The notes under the pieces: model-generated
What the model was told of the DNA's origin: nothing
What the model saw: the letters and a program-made list of their open reading frames with translations, nothing else
Database searches by the model: none
Translations under genes and position numbers: made by a program
Shown: one piece after another, positions 50,768 to 60,779 of the stretch
Position numbering within the stretch: position 1 is the first letter of the stretch
Layout: every line of letters begins with the position of its first letter
From: Bosea vaviloviae
GTDB taxonomy: Bacteria > Pseudomonadota > Alphaproteobacteria > Rhizobiales > Beijerinckiaceae
Assembly: GCF_001741865.1 (NCBI RefSeq)
Contig: NZ_CP017147.1
Location: 3,091,001 to 3,155,000 of the forward strand
Direction of reading: 5' to 3'
Length of the DNA stretch: 64,000 nt

Positions 50768-51999
50768 TGCACGCCCATGCGCATGAGGCGCTCCAGGACG
50801 ACAGCCCGTTCACGCAGCATGTCATGCGCGATGACGGCCTCCGCGGCGGTCCGGAAATGCTCGGGCCTGGCGTCGATGATGCCGGGCAGAAGCGGGTCGC
50901 GCAGGGTGACAAAGATCACAGCATGACGATTGGCCATGCGCTGCAGGCTTTCAAGCAGCAATTCAGCCGTTGTCGTGTCGATGAATTCGGTGAACAGCAC
51001 CACGAGCGCGCGCCGCTTCAACCGGGCATTGAGCTCGGCAAGCCCAAGGGTGAAGTTGGTCTCCTCGACCTGATAGCCCAGCTGGCCGGATGCGTTCTGC
51101 AGCCTGGTGAAATAGGGCATGCCGCGCGAGGGCTGCATGAACTGCCGCACATGCCCATCGAAGCCGAAGCTGCCGACATGGTCGCCGCTGCGCAGCGAAA
51201 TCCAGCCGAGCAGGAGGCCGGCATGGATAGCGTGGTCGAGCCGTGGCAAGCCTTCGATCGGCTCGGCCATCAGATAGCCGGTGTCGAAAGCAAGCACGAT
51301 CTGATGATTGCGCTCGACGCTGAACTCCTTCGAGAGCAGTTTCAGATGCTTGGCCGAGCGCTTCCAGTCGATGAAGCGATTGTCGAAACCTGATGCATGG
51401 TCGCGCAGGGCCTCGAATTCGGTGCCCTCGCCCTTCTGTTGCTGGACCTTGATCCCGTCGACCGCGTCGCGGCTGAAGAACTGGATCGCGGCCGAGGCGA
51501 TGCCGCGGATATCCGGCAGCACGGTGATCGTCTTTGCCAGCGCGACCCGTCGCGTCCGTACCGCCAGAGCCAGCGGGCCTTGCCAACGCAGCCAGATGGC
51601 ATCGACAATGATCTGACCACGCCGTTTCGGCGCGACCTGCAGGCTGGCGAGTCCTGGCTCACCAGGCTTGGCGACAAGGCGCTGCGACTGCGGCGGCTCG
51701 ACCTCGCCGCGCTGTTCTGCCAGGGCGTCAAAAGCGACCGGCCGCGAGGCATGCTTGAGGGCAACGCTCAGTCGAATGGCGCCCATCGTTCCGATGAAGA
51801 GGCGCGCCGGCACCTCGCAAGCGATATCGAGACGGGCGAAGCGAATGCAGAGCAGTGCATCGACTCCGATGAGCACCAGGACGAAGAGACCGATATCGAG
51901 CGAGATCGGCCAGAGCGCGGGATCCCAGGCCAACAGGACAAGCGCCAGCGGTATGGTCGCGCCGAAGAGCAGGACAGCCCGAAGGGTCGGCCGGATCAT
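50686..51999 (-). CDS. DUF58-domain protein
   Basis: 437 residues. Two N-terminal membrane helices ([17 protein letters not shown] and [19 protein letters not shown]) are followed by [26 protein letters not shown], the DUF58 hallmark, and a vWA-like region with [27 protein letters not shown]. It probably acts with the MoxR ATPase encoded directly upstream, whose stop overlaps its start by 4 nt. Confidence 0.92.
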   Translation of the reverse strand: MIRPTLRAVLLFGATIPLALVLLAWDPALWPISLDIGLFVLVLIGVDALLCIRFARLDIACEVPARLFIGTMGAIRLSVALKHASRPVAFDALAEQRGEVEPPQSQRLVAKPGEPGLASLQVAPKRRGQIIVDAIWLRWQGPLALAVRTRRVALAKTITVLPDIRGIASAAIQFFSRDAVDGIKVQQQKGEGTEFEALRDHASGFDNRFIDWKRSAKHLKLLSKEFSVERNHQIVLAFDTGYLMAEPIEGLPRLDHAIHAGLLLGWISLRSGDHVGSFGFDGHVRQFMQPSRGMPYFTRLQNASGQLGYQVEETNFTLGLAELNARLKRRALVVLFTEFIDTTTAELLLESLQRMANRHAVIFVTLRDPLLPGIIDARPEHFRTAAEAVIAHDMLRERAVVLERLMRMGVHCLEVPPRGLAVGLVNRYLMIKQRGLL

Positions 52000-52952
52000 C
52001 GTGGAACGGCGACCTGATCGAGAATCTCGCCGATAACCTGGTCGCTGATCAGCCCTTCGATTTCGGCATTCGGCGCCAGCACGATCCGGTGACGCAGCAA
52101 TGGCACTGCCAGCTGCTTCACATCGTCGGGAATGACGAATTCGCGCCCTTGCGTCGTTGCCCTTGCCCGGCTGGCGGAGGCCAGCATCGTTGCCGCGCGC
52201 GTCGAGGCCCCCGTCTCGATTGCCGGGTGGTTGCGCGTCGCGCGGATGATGTCGACGATATAGGCGACGAGCGGCTCGCCGAGCTTGATCTGACCGACGA
52301 GCATTCTTGCAGCGACCAGCTGATCGCCGGAGATGACAGGCATCAGCCCGAAATCCGCGAGTTTGGGCATGGCGACGCGCTGGCCGTGCCGGGTGACGAC
52401 GTCGCGCTCCTCCTCCTTGCTCGGATAGGTCAGGTTGATCTTGAAGAGGAAGCGGTCGAGCTGCGCTTCGGGCAGGGGATAGGTTCCCTGCTGCTCGATC
52501 GGGTTTTGCGTCGCGACGACCATGAAGGCTTCGCCGAGGTCATAGGTGACCCCGTCGACCGTGACATTGCGTTCGTTCATCGCCTGCAGGAGCGCGGCCT
52601 GCGTCTTCGGCGGCGTCCGGTTGATCTCGTCGGCGAGGAGGATGTCGGTGAAGATCGGCCCGCGCGTCAGGATGAAGCTGCTGGTCTGGAAATTGAAGAG
52701 ATTGGTGCCGAGCAAGTCACCGGGCATCATGTCGGGCGTGAACTGGATACGGCCGAATTTCAGCGCAAGACCCGCAGCGAAGGACTGAGCCAGCAAGGTT
52801 TTTGCCGTTCCCGGTACGCCTTCCAGCAGGATATGGCCACCGCAGAGGAGGCTGGTCAGCATCAGTTCGATGACCTCGTCCTGGCCGATGACGGCCTTGC
52901 GGATCTCGGCCCTTATCCCTTCAGTGATCGCCGAGACGTCCCGGAATTCCAT
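51996..52952 (-). CDS. MoxR-family AAA+ ATPase
   Basis: 318 residues. Walker [16 protein letters not shown], Walker [26 protein letters not shown], sensor 1 [25 protein letters not shown]. MoxR ATPases act as chaperones or assembly factors for partner complexes, often with vWA/DUF58 proteins. It sits between DUF4350 and DUF58 genes with overlapping ends on both sides. Confidence 0.96.
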   Translation of the reverse strand: MEFRDVSAITEGIRAEIRKAVIGQDEVIELMLTSLLCGGHILLEGVPGTAKTLLAQSFAAGLALKFGRIQFTPDMMPGDLLGTNLFNFQTSSFILTRGPIFTDILLADEINRTPPKTQAALLQAMNERNVTVDGVTYDLGEAFMVVATQNPIEQQGTYPLPEAQLDRFLFKINLTYPSKEEERDVVTRHGQRVAMPKLADFGLMPVISGDQLVAARMLVGQIKLGEPLVAYIVDIIRATRNHPAIETGASTRAATMLASASRARATTQGREFVIPDDVKQLAVPLLRHRIVLAPNAEIEGLISDQVIGEILDQVAVPR

Positions 52953-54150
52953 TCAGCATATCCTTCCGCCATTGGTGAATCGCACGTGCCTGTGCCAGCA
53001 GCGTACCGAGATCGCCGGGCTTTGCCGCGGCGATATGCGTCACGGCCTCCGGCGCGGCCAGGCCGCGCGCCTTGGCCGTCTTGTCCAGCCAGCCGGCGAG
53101 CTGCGCCTCGTTCAATTGACGCGGTGCGCCCAGCGCTCGGCCGGTGTCCTGCAGCATCATGCCGACATAGCGCCGCAGCATCGCGGGATGATGACCGGCA
53201 TGGTCGATCAGGGACGCCGTATTGACGATCAGTTCGCGCTTGCCGGCGTCGAGCCGGCGCGCCGGGGCTTGCGGCGTGCCGAAGCGGCCCACCGCCGCCA
53301 TCAAGAGCAGCGCCACACCGACGACGATCTGCGCGAGAACCAGGTTGAAGGGAAATTCATGAAGGAATTTCAGGAGATTGGGGGGCGCGGTCAGGAAGCC
53401 ATGGATCGTCTCGTCAAAAACGAGAGGGCCGTCTTTTCCGGCAAGAAGCCGCTCGATGATATCCTTGGCGAAGACAGCGTTGTTGCCTGCGCCGATTCCG
53501 TGATTTTCGATCGGATCGGGATCGGACAGCACCCAGATCAGGCGTTGCCCGTCACGCAGCTCGCCGAGCAGGACACCGTCCGAAGCGGCAATAAGCGGCT
53601 TCAACCGCGAGTTCTTGATGAGCTGGACCTGCCCGCTGAGGGCCGGGTCTGGAGCCGCAATCAGCTTTTCATAGGATGACGGCGCGGCGACGCGAATGAC
53701 GTCGCCTCGACCGACGACCGCGCTCAGCACGGCCTCTGCCTGGATCGCCGGCACGAGTTCGGCTGCGCTTATCCAGTCCGTCCGGCGCTCGTCACGGCGC
53801 GTGTTCCATTTCGGCAGCACCACCAGGAGGGTCTTGGCGCCCGCCAGCTTGCTGCGGTTCTCGTCACCGACGAGACTCATAGTGGGTTCAGCCAGAACAA
53901 GCACACCGTCGCTCCCGAGCGCAGCCAGGGAATGATGTTCGCTGCGTACAGCCCTGTGGCCGAGCTGTTTGACCATCTCGAACAGACCGAGATGGCCGAC
54001 GGCTGAACGGGAAAAGCTGTTGGAGCCGGCGAGATTGCCCGTGGCGCGACGTTCGCCCGCGCCGGTCAGGAGCAGGGAGGCGGCAAACAGCGCACAAAAT
54101 GCAGCCGCAAGCGCGGCCACGATCCTGGGCTGAAAGGTCGGTGCGCTCAC
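52921..54150 (-). CDS. DUF4350-domain protein
   Basis: 409 residues. One N-terminal helix ([20 protein letters not shown]), a central extracytoplasmic region with [17 protein letters not shown] and [30 protein letters not shown], then a second helix near [19 protein letters not shown]. This matches DUF4350 proteins of MoxR clusters. It overlaps the DUF4129 and MoxR genes. Confidence 0.9.
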   Translation of the reverse strand: MSAPTFQPRIVAALAAAFCALFAASLLLTGAGERRATGNLAGSNSFSRSAVGHLGLFEMVKQLGHRAVRSEHHSLAALGSDGVLVLAEPTMSLVGDENRSKLAGAKTLLVVLPKWNTRRDERRTDWISAAELVPAIQAEAVLSAVVGRGDVIRVAAPSSYEKLIAAPDPALSGQVQLIKNSRLKPLIAASDGVLLGELRDGQRLIWVLSDPDPIENHGIGAGNNAVFAKDIIERLLAGKDGPLVFDETIHGFLTAPPNLLKFLHEFPFNLVLAQIVVGVALLLMAAVGRFGTPQAPARRLDAGKRELIVNTASLIDHAGHHPAMLRRYVGMMLQDTGRALGAPRQLNEAQLAGWLDKTAKARGLAAPEAVTHIAAAKPGDLGTLLAQARAIHQWRKDMLNGIPGRLGDH

Positions 54151-54881
54151 GCCGCAATGACCGTTGGGAGGGATTGTTTCAAAACGTCGAAGCGTGTCCG
54201 GCAGTCGATATAATCCTCATGACTTGCGCTGCGGCCGCCATAATAGGTCCGCTCGACCGACTGGACGACGCCGCTCAGCGCGTCGCGGCCCAGATCGGGC
54301 AGTTGCACGCGCCGCAGGATCTCGCGGCTGGTGAGCGATACGGCGAAGCTCACGCCCAAACCGCGACGGATTTCAGTCAGGCTCTTCAGCAAGAGCAGGT
54401 GCATGGCCTCGCCATAACGCCCCTGCCGCGCGAGATCGTCGGCTTCGATCTGGGCATCCTCCATGCGGCCCGACGACCCGGCGGTCTGGAGGGCCTCGTC
54501 CCGCGTCACGATCTTCCGCGACCGGCTGAAGACCGGGAGGCTGTCGCGCAATGACCAGAGCGTCACCAGCACGCCAAGGATGATCATCCCCCACAGCAGC
54601 ACGCGTAGCATGTCCGGAGGGAGATCGAAGCTCAGCCAATCGAGCCAACTGGCCGGCCTGACTGTCTCGCCAGGCATTGTCGTCTGCAAATCCCAGCGGC
54701 GAATGACCGAATGCAAGATACCGCGCACATCCGAAGACGCCGATATGGCGCTGTCGGAAGGCACGAGCAAAACGATGCTAGGTAACAGGGCAGTGATTTT
54801 CACGATCTCTGGATGTTCCCGCGCCTGATCATCTCCCACTATGGCGTGGAATATTCGCGCGCGCGAGAGGCGCTGATGCAA
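54147..54881 (-). CDS. DUF4129-domain protein
   Basis: 244 residues. A central membrane helix (MLRVLLWGMIILGVLVTLWS) and a C-terminal DUF4129-like domain with ADDLARQGRYGEAMHLLLLKSL and TSREILRRV are seen. The first ~30 residues lack a clear leader, so the true start may be downstream. First gene of the six-gene cluster DUF4129-DUF4350-MoxR-DUF58-SpoIIM-RDD. Confidence 0.88.
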   Translation of the reverse strand: MHQRLSRARIFHAIVGDDQAREHPEIVKITALLPSIVLLVPSDSAISASSDVRGILHSVIRRWDLQTTMPGETVRPASWLDWLSFDLPPDMLRVLLWGMIILGVLVTLWSLRDSLPVFSRSRKIVTRDEALQTAGSSGRMEDAQIEADDLARQGRYGEAMHLLLLKSLTEIRRGLGVSFAVSLTSREILRRVQLPDLGRDALSGVVQSVERTYYGGRSASHEDYIDCRTRFDVLKQSLPTVIAA

Positions 54882-54932
54882 TGCTGTGTCGTGTCTCAGT
54901 TGAGAATGAGGGCTGGAATTTCCAAACAGCTC

Positions 54933-56030
54933 TTAGGCGCTGCCGATCAGCGTTCCGGTCTGCTTGTCGAAGAGACGCAAAGCTGCCGTCTGGGCTCCGA
55001 AGGCTACCGTCTCGCCGGGCCTGAACGACGCTGTCGCGGGCGCGCGCGCCACCACGCTGCCCTGCGGCAGGTCCAGCAGCACGAAGGTCTCCGGGCCATG
55101 CGGCTCGCAGACCCGCACCTTGCCTTCGATGCGGATGGGGAAGGGGGCCTCGCCGGCGGAGAGCAGCTGCAACTCCTGCGGCCTGATGCCGAGGATGACG
55201 GCCTGGCCGGGCTGGAGCGGCGGCAGCCCGGTGACGCGGGAGAGATCGACCGCGGCGCCGTTGGCCCCAACTGCGAGCCCGCCATCCGCCGCGACGGCGT
55301 CGATCATGTTCATCTCGGGCGTGCCGATGAAGCGCGCGGTGAAGATGTCCGCCGGCCGGTTGTAGAGCTCCATCGGCGAACCGACCTGCAGGATGGAGCC
55401 GTCGCGCATCACGACGATGCGGTCGGCCAGCGACATCGCCTCGACCTGGTCATGCGTGACGAAGACGATGGTGCTGCCCAGGCGCTGGTGCAGCTGCTTG
55501 ATTTCCAGGCGCATCTGCCCGCGCAATTGGGCGTCGAGATTGGACAGCGGCTCGTCGAACAGGAAGGCCACGGGATCGCGCACCATGGCGCGGCCGATGG
55601 CGACGCGCTGCCTCTGCCCGCCCGATAGCGCGGCCGGCCGCCGGTCGAGATAAGGTTCGAGGCTGAGCGTGCGGGCGGTCTCGCGAATGCGGGCCTGCTT
55701 CTGCGCCTTGGAGAGCTTGGATGTGTAGAGCCCGAAGCCGATATTCTGCGCCACCGTCAGATGCGGGTAGATCGCGTAGTTCTGGAACACCATCGCAATG
55801 TTGCGGTGCTTCGGCTCGTGGTCGTTGACCACCTCGCCGCCAATGCGCAGCGTGCCGCCCGAAATCGGCTCCAGCCCCGCGATCATCCGCAGCGTCGTCG
55901 ATTTGCCGCAGCCGGAGGGGCCGACAAGAACGACGAATTCGCCGTCCTCGATGGTGAGGTCGATGCCGCGGACGGTGGTGATGGTGCCGTAGCGCTTGAC
56001 GATCTGTTGCAGCTCGATGCGTGCCATCAT
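54933..56030 (-). CDS. ABC transporter ATPase, MalK/UgpC type
   Basis: 365 residues from ATG 56030 (ATGA overlap with the lyase gene). Walker A GPSGCGKSTT, signature LSGGQRQRVAIGRA, Walker B FLFDEPLSNLD, switch His FVTHDQVEAM, then TOBE domains. It powers the importer of 57539-60631 and is the last gene of the operon. Confidence 0.95.
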   Translation of the reverse strand: MMARIELQQIVKRYGTITTVRGIDLTIEDGEFVVLVGPSGCGKSTTLRMIAGLEPISGGTLRIGGEVVNDHEPKHRNIAMVFQNYAIYPHLTVAQNIGFGLYTSKLSKAQKQARIRETARTLSLEPYLDRRPAALSGGQRQRVAIGRAMVRDPVAFLFDEPLSNLDAQLRGQMRLEIKQLHQRLGSTIVFVTHDQVEAMSLADRIVVMRDGSILQVGSPMELYNRPADIFTARFIGTPEMNMIDAVAADGGLAVGANGAAVDLSRVTGLPPLQPGQAVILGIRPQELQLLSAGEAPFPIRIEGKVRVCEPHGPETFVLLDLPQGSVVARAPATASFRPGETVAFGAQTAALRLFDKQTGTLIGSA

Positions 56031-57535
56031 GCACACTCCGCAATCTCAGGGATGCGACGGTCGAGCTCGGCTGCGGCTTGCGCCTCGCGCGCTGCGATCT
56101 GTTGGGCTTTTGTCTCGAAACCCGCCAAGGCCGCGCGATAACCGTCGAGCGCGCGGTCGAGCACTGCGGGAGCCGGGCCGCCGAAACGGTCCCGGACCGC
56201 GACGAAATGCTCGGGCGAGACCATTCGCGCGAATTCGGCGGCATTGGCGGCCGGTGAGCGGCCGACATGATGCTCAAAAGCCGTCTTGAAGGCGCTAAAG
56301 CCGTCTGTGGGAAGGTCGCCCGCCATCGCCACGACGGCACGCGCGACATCGGCGGCGATCTCGTGGCCGAGCCGGAAAGACAAGCCTTCGCTACGCACCA
56401 GCCAATCCGCCAACTCCGTGATCGTGGCGCAGGACCGGCTGAGATTGACGGCGACCCGGTCGGGGTCGATCCGCCCCGCCTCGATCGTCGCGGTCATCAG
56501 GTCGAGCACGCGCAAGCCCGCGTCTACAGCCTGATAGCCCATCTCATGGGTTTCGGCCTCGCTGTCGGTCATGTCCGTGAAGGGCGTGTTGTGCATCACG
56601 TCGACGACGGCGCGCGCCCGGCCGCAGGTCTGGCTCGCGAGATGGCGCAGATGCTCGAACGGCACCGGATTGCGCTTCTGTGGCATGATCGAGGAGATCT
56701 GCACGAAGGCGTTGGGCAGATAGAGCTGGCCGACCTCGAAGCTCGACCAGAACTGGAAATCCTGGATCGGCCGGCCAAGATGCAGGAACAGGAGCCCGAT
56801 GGCGCTGTAGGTCGAGGTCAGGTAGTCGGTGGCGGCGATGCAGGAATAGGCGTTCTGCAGCGGCGCGGCGAAGCCGAGCAGCCAGGCCACGCGATGCCGG
56901 TCGATCGGGAAGCCGGAGGTCGTGATCGCGGCCGCGCCCATCGGGCTCAGATCGACGATCGCGCGTGCCGCCTCGATCCGCTCGATATCGCGGATCAGCA
57001 CCTCGATGATCGCGCCGAGATAGTGGCCGTAGGTCGTGGGCTGGGCCGGCTGTCCATGGGTATAGGCCACGATCAGGACGTCGCGGTCGCGCGTCGCCAC
57101 CGCGATCAGCCCCGCCAGCAGGCGGCGGCATGCGGCGAGCAGGCCGTCGATGCGCGGCTTCAGGCCGAGCTTGAGAAAACAGTGGTCGATGTCGTTGCGC
57201 GAGCGGGCCGTGTGCAGCCGGCCGCCGATATCGGCCCCAGTGCGCTGCTTGAGCTCGCGCTCCATGTAGAAGAAGTAGTCCTCGACATCGCCGCCATAGG
57301 CGAGGGCAGCCGGGTCGATCTCCCGCTCCATCGCCTGCAGCGCGCGCGCGATCGCCGCGCCCTGGCCGGCATCGAGGATGCCGGTTTCGACCAGCATGAC
57401 CAGATGCGCGCGATCGATGCGGCGCAGCGCCTCGGCATGGAAATGGCGGGCGCCGTCGAAGAGCGGCTTCAGCACCGTCTCGCGATAGACCGGATCGGGA
57501 AAGCGCGAGCGGTCGTTGACCTGCAGTGAACCCAT
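56027..57535 (-). CDS. Argininosuccinate-lyase-like enzyme (fumarase/aspartase superfamily)
   Basis: 502 residues. HTARSRNDID, THGQPAQPTTYGHYL and the signature loop SSIMPQKRNPVPFEHLR place it in the argininosuccinate lyase branch. Its position inside a carbohydrate-type ABC operon, and a sequence longer than housekeeping ArgH (about 460), suggest cleavage of an imported C-N bonded compound, as in EDDS lyase-like paralogues, not arginine synthesis. The exact substrate is unknown. Confidence 0.9.
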   Translation of the reverse strand: MGSLQVNDRSRFPDPVYRETVLKPLFDGARHFHAEALRRIDRAHLVMLVETGILDAGQGAAIARALQAMEREIDPAALAYGGDVEDYFFYMERELKQRTGADIGGRLHTARSRNDIDHCFLKLGLKPRIDGLLAACRRLLAGLIAVATRDRDVLIVAYTHGQPAQPTTYGHYLGAIIEVLIRDIERIEAARAIVDLSPMGAAAITTSGFPIDRHRVAWLLGFAAPLQNAYSCIAATDYLTSTYSAIGLLFLHLGRPIQDFQFWSSFEVGQLYLPNAFVQISSIMPQKRNPVPFEHLRHLASQTCGRARAVVDVMHNTPFTDMTDSEAETHEMGYQAVDAGLRVLDLMTATIEAGRIDPDRVAVNLSRSCATITELADWLVRSEGLSFRLGHEIAADVARAVVAMAGDLPTDGFSAFKTAFEHHVGRSPAANAAEFARMVSPEHFVAVRDRFGGPAPAVLDRALDGYRAALAGFETKAQQIAAREAQAAAELDRRIPEIAECA

Positions 57536-57538
57536 GGA

Positions 57539-58387
57539 TCAGCCCTTGACTCCGGCGAGCATGACGCCGCGCACGATGTAGCGTTGGAAGAACAGGAAGA
57601 TCGCCAGGGTCGGCAGGGTGGCGAGCGCTGCGCCCGTCATGATCAGCTCCCACTGGATCGACTGCTCGACTGCGAAGCTGGAGAGGCCGACCGGCAGCGT
57701 GTAGAGCGAGGGATCGGTCGTCACGATCAGCGGCCAGAAGAAGGCCGTCCAGTTGCCGAGGAAGGTGAAGATCGCCAGCGCCGACAGGGCGGGCGTGACC
57801 AGCGGCAGCGCCACCTTCCACCAGATCGCAAACTCGTTGAGCCCGTCGACCCGCGCCGCCTCGAGGAAGTCGTTCGGCACGGTCTCGAAGAACTGCCGCA
57901 TCAGGAAGACGCCGAAGGCGGTGACGAGGCCCGGGAACATGATGCCCAGATAGCTGTCGATCCAGCCGAGCTTGCTCGCCATCAGATACCACGGGATGAC
58001 CAGCATCTCGGTCGGGATCATCAGAGTCGACAGGATCGCCAGGAAGACGAGGCGCCGGCCCGGAAACGTGAATTTGGCGAGCGTGTAGGCGACGAGGCTG
58101 TCGAAGAACAGGCAGGACAGGGTGACGACCGTGGCGATGATCGTCGAGTTCGCGAACCAGCGCATGAAGCGCCCGTCGGACAGCACCTTGACGTAGTTGG
58201 CAAGCGTCGGCTGGTCCGGGATCAGGCGCAGATCGTAGACATGGCCGGCCGATTTCAGCGAGGTCGAGAACATGAAGAGCAGCGGCGTGATCATGACCAC
58301 GCCGCCGAGGAACAGGACCGTCCAGGCGACGATGCGGCCGGGGCGCACGCTGCCATAGGCCGATAGGGGCTGCGTCTGCGCGCTCAT
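57539..58387 (-). CDS. ABC sugar permease, MalG type
   Basis: 282 residues with six hydrophobic helices and the EAA loop EAARVDGLNEFAIWWKVALPL. It starts 1 bp after the partner permease's stop codon and ends 3 bp before the lyase gene start. Confidence 0.95.
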   Translation of the reverse strand: MSAQTQPLSAYGSVRPGRIVAWTVLFLGGVVMITPLLFMFSTSLKSAGHVYDLRLIPDQPTLANYVKVLSDGRFMRWFANSTIIATVVTLSCLFFDSLVAYTLAKFTFPGRRLVFLAILSTLMIPTEMLVIPWYLMASKLGWIDSYLGIMFPGLVTAFGVFLMRQFFETVPNDFLEAARVDGLNEFAIWWKVALPLVTPALSALAIFTFLGNWTAFFWPLIVTTDPSLYTLPVGLSSFAVEQSIQWELIMTGAALATLPTLAIFLFFQRYIVRGVMLAGVKG

Positions 58388-58388
58388 C

Positions 58389-59318
58389 TCAGCGGTTCCT
58401 CAGGATCCAGAGCTGCGCCATCGAGATCGAGAACAGGATCACGAACAGCACCACGGTCTGCGCCGCGGCATAGCCCATCTGGTAGGAGGAAAAGGCGGTC
58501 TGATAGATCATCAGCACCAGCGGCTTGGTCGAATTCAGCGGCCCGCCGGGATCGTTGCTGGTCATGTTGTAGACCTGGTCGAAGATCCGCAGGAACCCGA
58601 TCGACGAGAACACGACCAGGAACACCGTCGTCGGCTTCAGCAGCGGAATGGTGATGCGCCGCAGGATCGCGCCTTCGCCCAGCCCGTCGATGCGCGCGGC
58701 TTCGTAATAGCTCGTCGGGATGGCGCGCAGGCCCGCCATGAAGATGATGATCTGGAAGCCGAGATGCGCCCAGATCGCGGTCAGCATGATCGCCGGCAAG
58801 GCCTGGTCGACCGAGCGCAGAAAGGGCTGGGCCGGGATGCCGAGCGAGCCCAGGATGCTGTTGATCACGCCGATCGGCGGGGGCTGGTAGAACCAGCGCC
58901 AGACCCAAGCCATCGCCGCGGCCGTCGTCAGATAGGGCAGGAAATAAAGCGCGCGGATCAGCCCGTGCAGGACGGTGACGCGGTCGAGATAATAGGCGAT
59001 GGCGAAGGACAGGACGATCGCGATCGGCGTGCCGAAGACGAGATAGGCGAAGGTGTTGGCGAATACCTGCCAGAAAACCGGGTCGGCGAAGAGCTTGCGG
59101 TAATTGTCGAGCCCGATGAAGCGGGCTTCGTTGAGCAGGTCCCAGTCGGTCAGCGAGAGATAGAACCCCTCCAGCGTCGGGTAGAAGCGAACGGCGGCGA
59201 AGAACAGGACGGGCAGGGCCAGGAAGGTCCAGGCCCAGACGATCTGCTTCGTCGCGATCGACAACCTTCCCCAGGGGCCACTGAGGCCGGCGCTCCGGGG
59301 CGATGTCAGCGCGGTCAT
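58389..59318 (-). CDS. ABC sugar permease, MalF type
   Basis: 309 residues from ATG 59318, preceded by a perfect AGGAGG. Six membrane helices and the EAA loop EAARIDGLGEGAILRRITIPLL. It forms the channel with the MalG-type partner downstream. Confidence 0.95.
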   Translation of the reverse strand: MTALTSPRSAGLSGPWGRLSIATKQIVWAWTFLALPVLFFAAVRFYPTLEGFYLSLTDWDLLNEARFIGLDNYRKLFADPVFWQVFANTFAYLVFGTPIAIVLSFAIAYYLDRVTVLHGLIRALYFLPYLTTAAAMAWVWRWFYQPPPIGVINSILGSLGIPAQPFLRSVDQALPAIMLTAIWAHLGFQIIIFMAGLRAIPTSYYEAARIDGLGEGAILRRITIPLLKPTTVFLVVFSSIGFLRIFDQVYNMTSNDPGGPLNSTKPLVLMIYQTAFSSYQMGYAAAQTVVLFVILFSISMAQLWILRNR

Positions 59319-59347
59319 GCGCGATCCTCCTGTTCGCTCGCGGCCCC

Positions 59348-60631
59348 TCACTTGCCCTTGAACTTGTCGAGGATCGCCTGCTCCCGCGTGGCGGCCGCTG
59401 CGAGCGCCTCCGTGATCGGCGTATTCTTCAGGAGCACGGTGTTGATCATGTCGATCGAGACCTGGCGCTGGGCCGCCTCGTCGACCATCGGCGGCGTCGC
59501 GGCATAATCCAGGCCGCGGATGAACGGGCCGTAGATCGGGTCCTTGATGTTGGCCTCCGTCAGCGCCACCGCGCGGCGGGCCGGCAATTCGCCGACCTTG
59601 TCGAGCCAGATCGTCATCGCCTTTTCCGATGAGATGAAAGCCAGGAACTTCTCGGCCGCAGCGAGCTTTTCGCCGGTCGCCGAAGCGCCGATGGCGTTGG
59701 CGAAATAACTGCCGAAATTCGCCTTCCTGCCGTCCTGCGTCGGCAGCTCCGCGACACCCCATTTGAAGCCCTGGATCGTCTTGTAGGAGGCGATGCGGAA
59801 CGTGCCGTCGACCACCATGCCGGCCAGCCCGCCGCGGAAGGCGGCCTGGCCCTCATCCATGAAGCCTTCCTGCCCGACGCGATGGAGCTTCTGCAGCCCG
59901 GTGTAGAATTCGAGCGATCTGGCGCCGGCCTCGCTGTTGTAGGCGACCTTGCTGCCATCGGCGCTGTAGGATTCGCCGCCATATTGGCGCAGCAGGATCT
60001 CGCGCCACCAGTTGTGGTCCTGGCGTGCGATATCGAGCGCCATGCCGACCTGCTGGAAGTTGCCTGCCGCATCGCGCTTGGTGATCGCCTTGGCTGCCGC
60101 CACCAATTCGTCCAGCGTCTGCGGCGGCTTGTCCGGATCGAGCCCCGCCTTCTGGAACAGGTCCTTGTTGTAGAACAGCGCCATGCTGCGCACCGCCGTC
60201 GGCAGGCCATAATACTGCCCGCCGCGCTTCATCGCCGAGACGATCGGGAAGAAGTCGCGCTCGATCTCGGCATCCTTGAAGCTGGCCTTCGGCAGCGGCT
60301 GCACCAGCTTGCCGGCGATGAACGTGTCCAGCCAGCCATAGAACAGCTGCATGACGTCGGGCCCGCGGCCCGCCGCCTTCGCCGCGATCAGGCGCGTCTG
60401 ATAATCGGCATAGGGGAAGGTAACCTGCTTGACGGTGATCCCCGGATTTTCGGCCTCGAACTGCTTGATCACCTCGCTCATCGCCTGGACGCGGGTGTCG
60501 AAGACATATTGCCAGTACTGGATCTCGACCGCTCGGGCGCCGACCGAGCCCGAGGACAGGATGCCGAGCGCGATAGCCGCGGCAAGCAGCTGCCGGCGTA
60601 GCGCCAAGCGGGCGATCGTCGCAAACCTCAT
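59348..60631 (-). CDS. ABC transporter substrate-binding protein (family 1)
   Basis: 427 residues. A leader with AIALGILSSGSVGARA precedes VEIQYWQYVFDTRVQAMSEVIKQFEAENPG, the usual start of MalE-type binding proteins, then AKAAGRGPDVMQLFYGW. First gene of the operon, with a LacI operator core about 40 bp upstream. The ligand is not inferable; the lyase suggests an N-containing or carboxylated compound. Confidence 0.93.
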   Translation of the reverse strand: MRFATIARLALRRQLLAAAIALGILSSGSVGARAVEIQYWQYVFDTRVQAMSEVIKQFEAENPGITVKQVTFPYADYQTRLIAAKAAGRGPDVMQLFYGWLDTFIAGKLVQPLPKASFKDAEIERDFFPIVSAMKRGGQYYGLPTAVRSMALFYNKDLFQKAGLDPDKPPQTLDELVAAAKAITKRDAAGNFQQVGMALDIARQDHNWWREILLRQYGGESYSADGSKVAYNSEAGARSLEFYTGLQKLHRVGQEGFMDEGQAAFRGGLAGMVVDGTFRIASYKTIQGFKWGVAELPTQDGRKANFGSYFANAIGASATGEKLAAAEKFLAFISSEKAMTIWLDKVGELPARRAVALTEANIKDPIYGPFIRGLDYAATPPMVDEAAQRQVSIDMINTVLLKNTPITEALAAAATREQAILDKFKGK

Positions 60632-60670
60632 CAGAATTCCTCCCGAGCTTCACTGTTGACCAGTGTATTG

Positions 60671-60684
60671 TGCAAGCGCTTGCA
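60671..60684. promoter_or_regulatory. LacI operator 1
   Basis: Perfect 14-bp palindrome TGCAAGCGCTTGCA, in the divergent region 40 bp upstream of the binding-protein gene. It has the central CG/GC dyad typical of LacI-family sites. Confidence 0.75.
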
Positions 60685-60779
60685 TGCTAGGACGCCGATA
60701 GCATTTGTCAATCGGGGTCGCGGTGGGCTAGATTTATCGTGGAATGCAGGGATTTGGCCTCTCGGCGCCCAGCCTCGCG

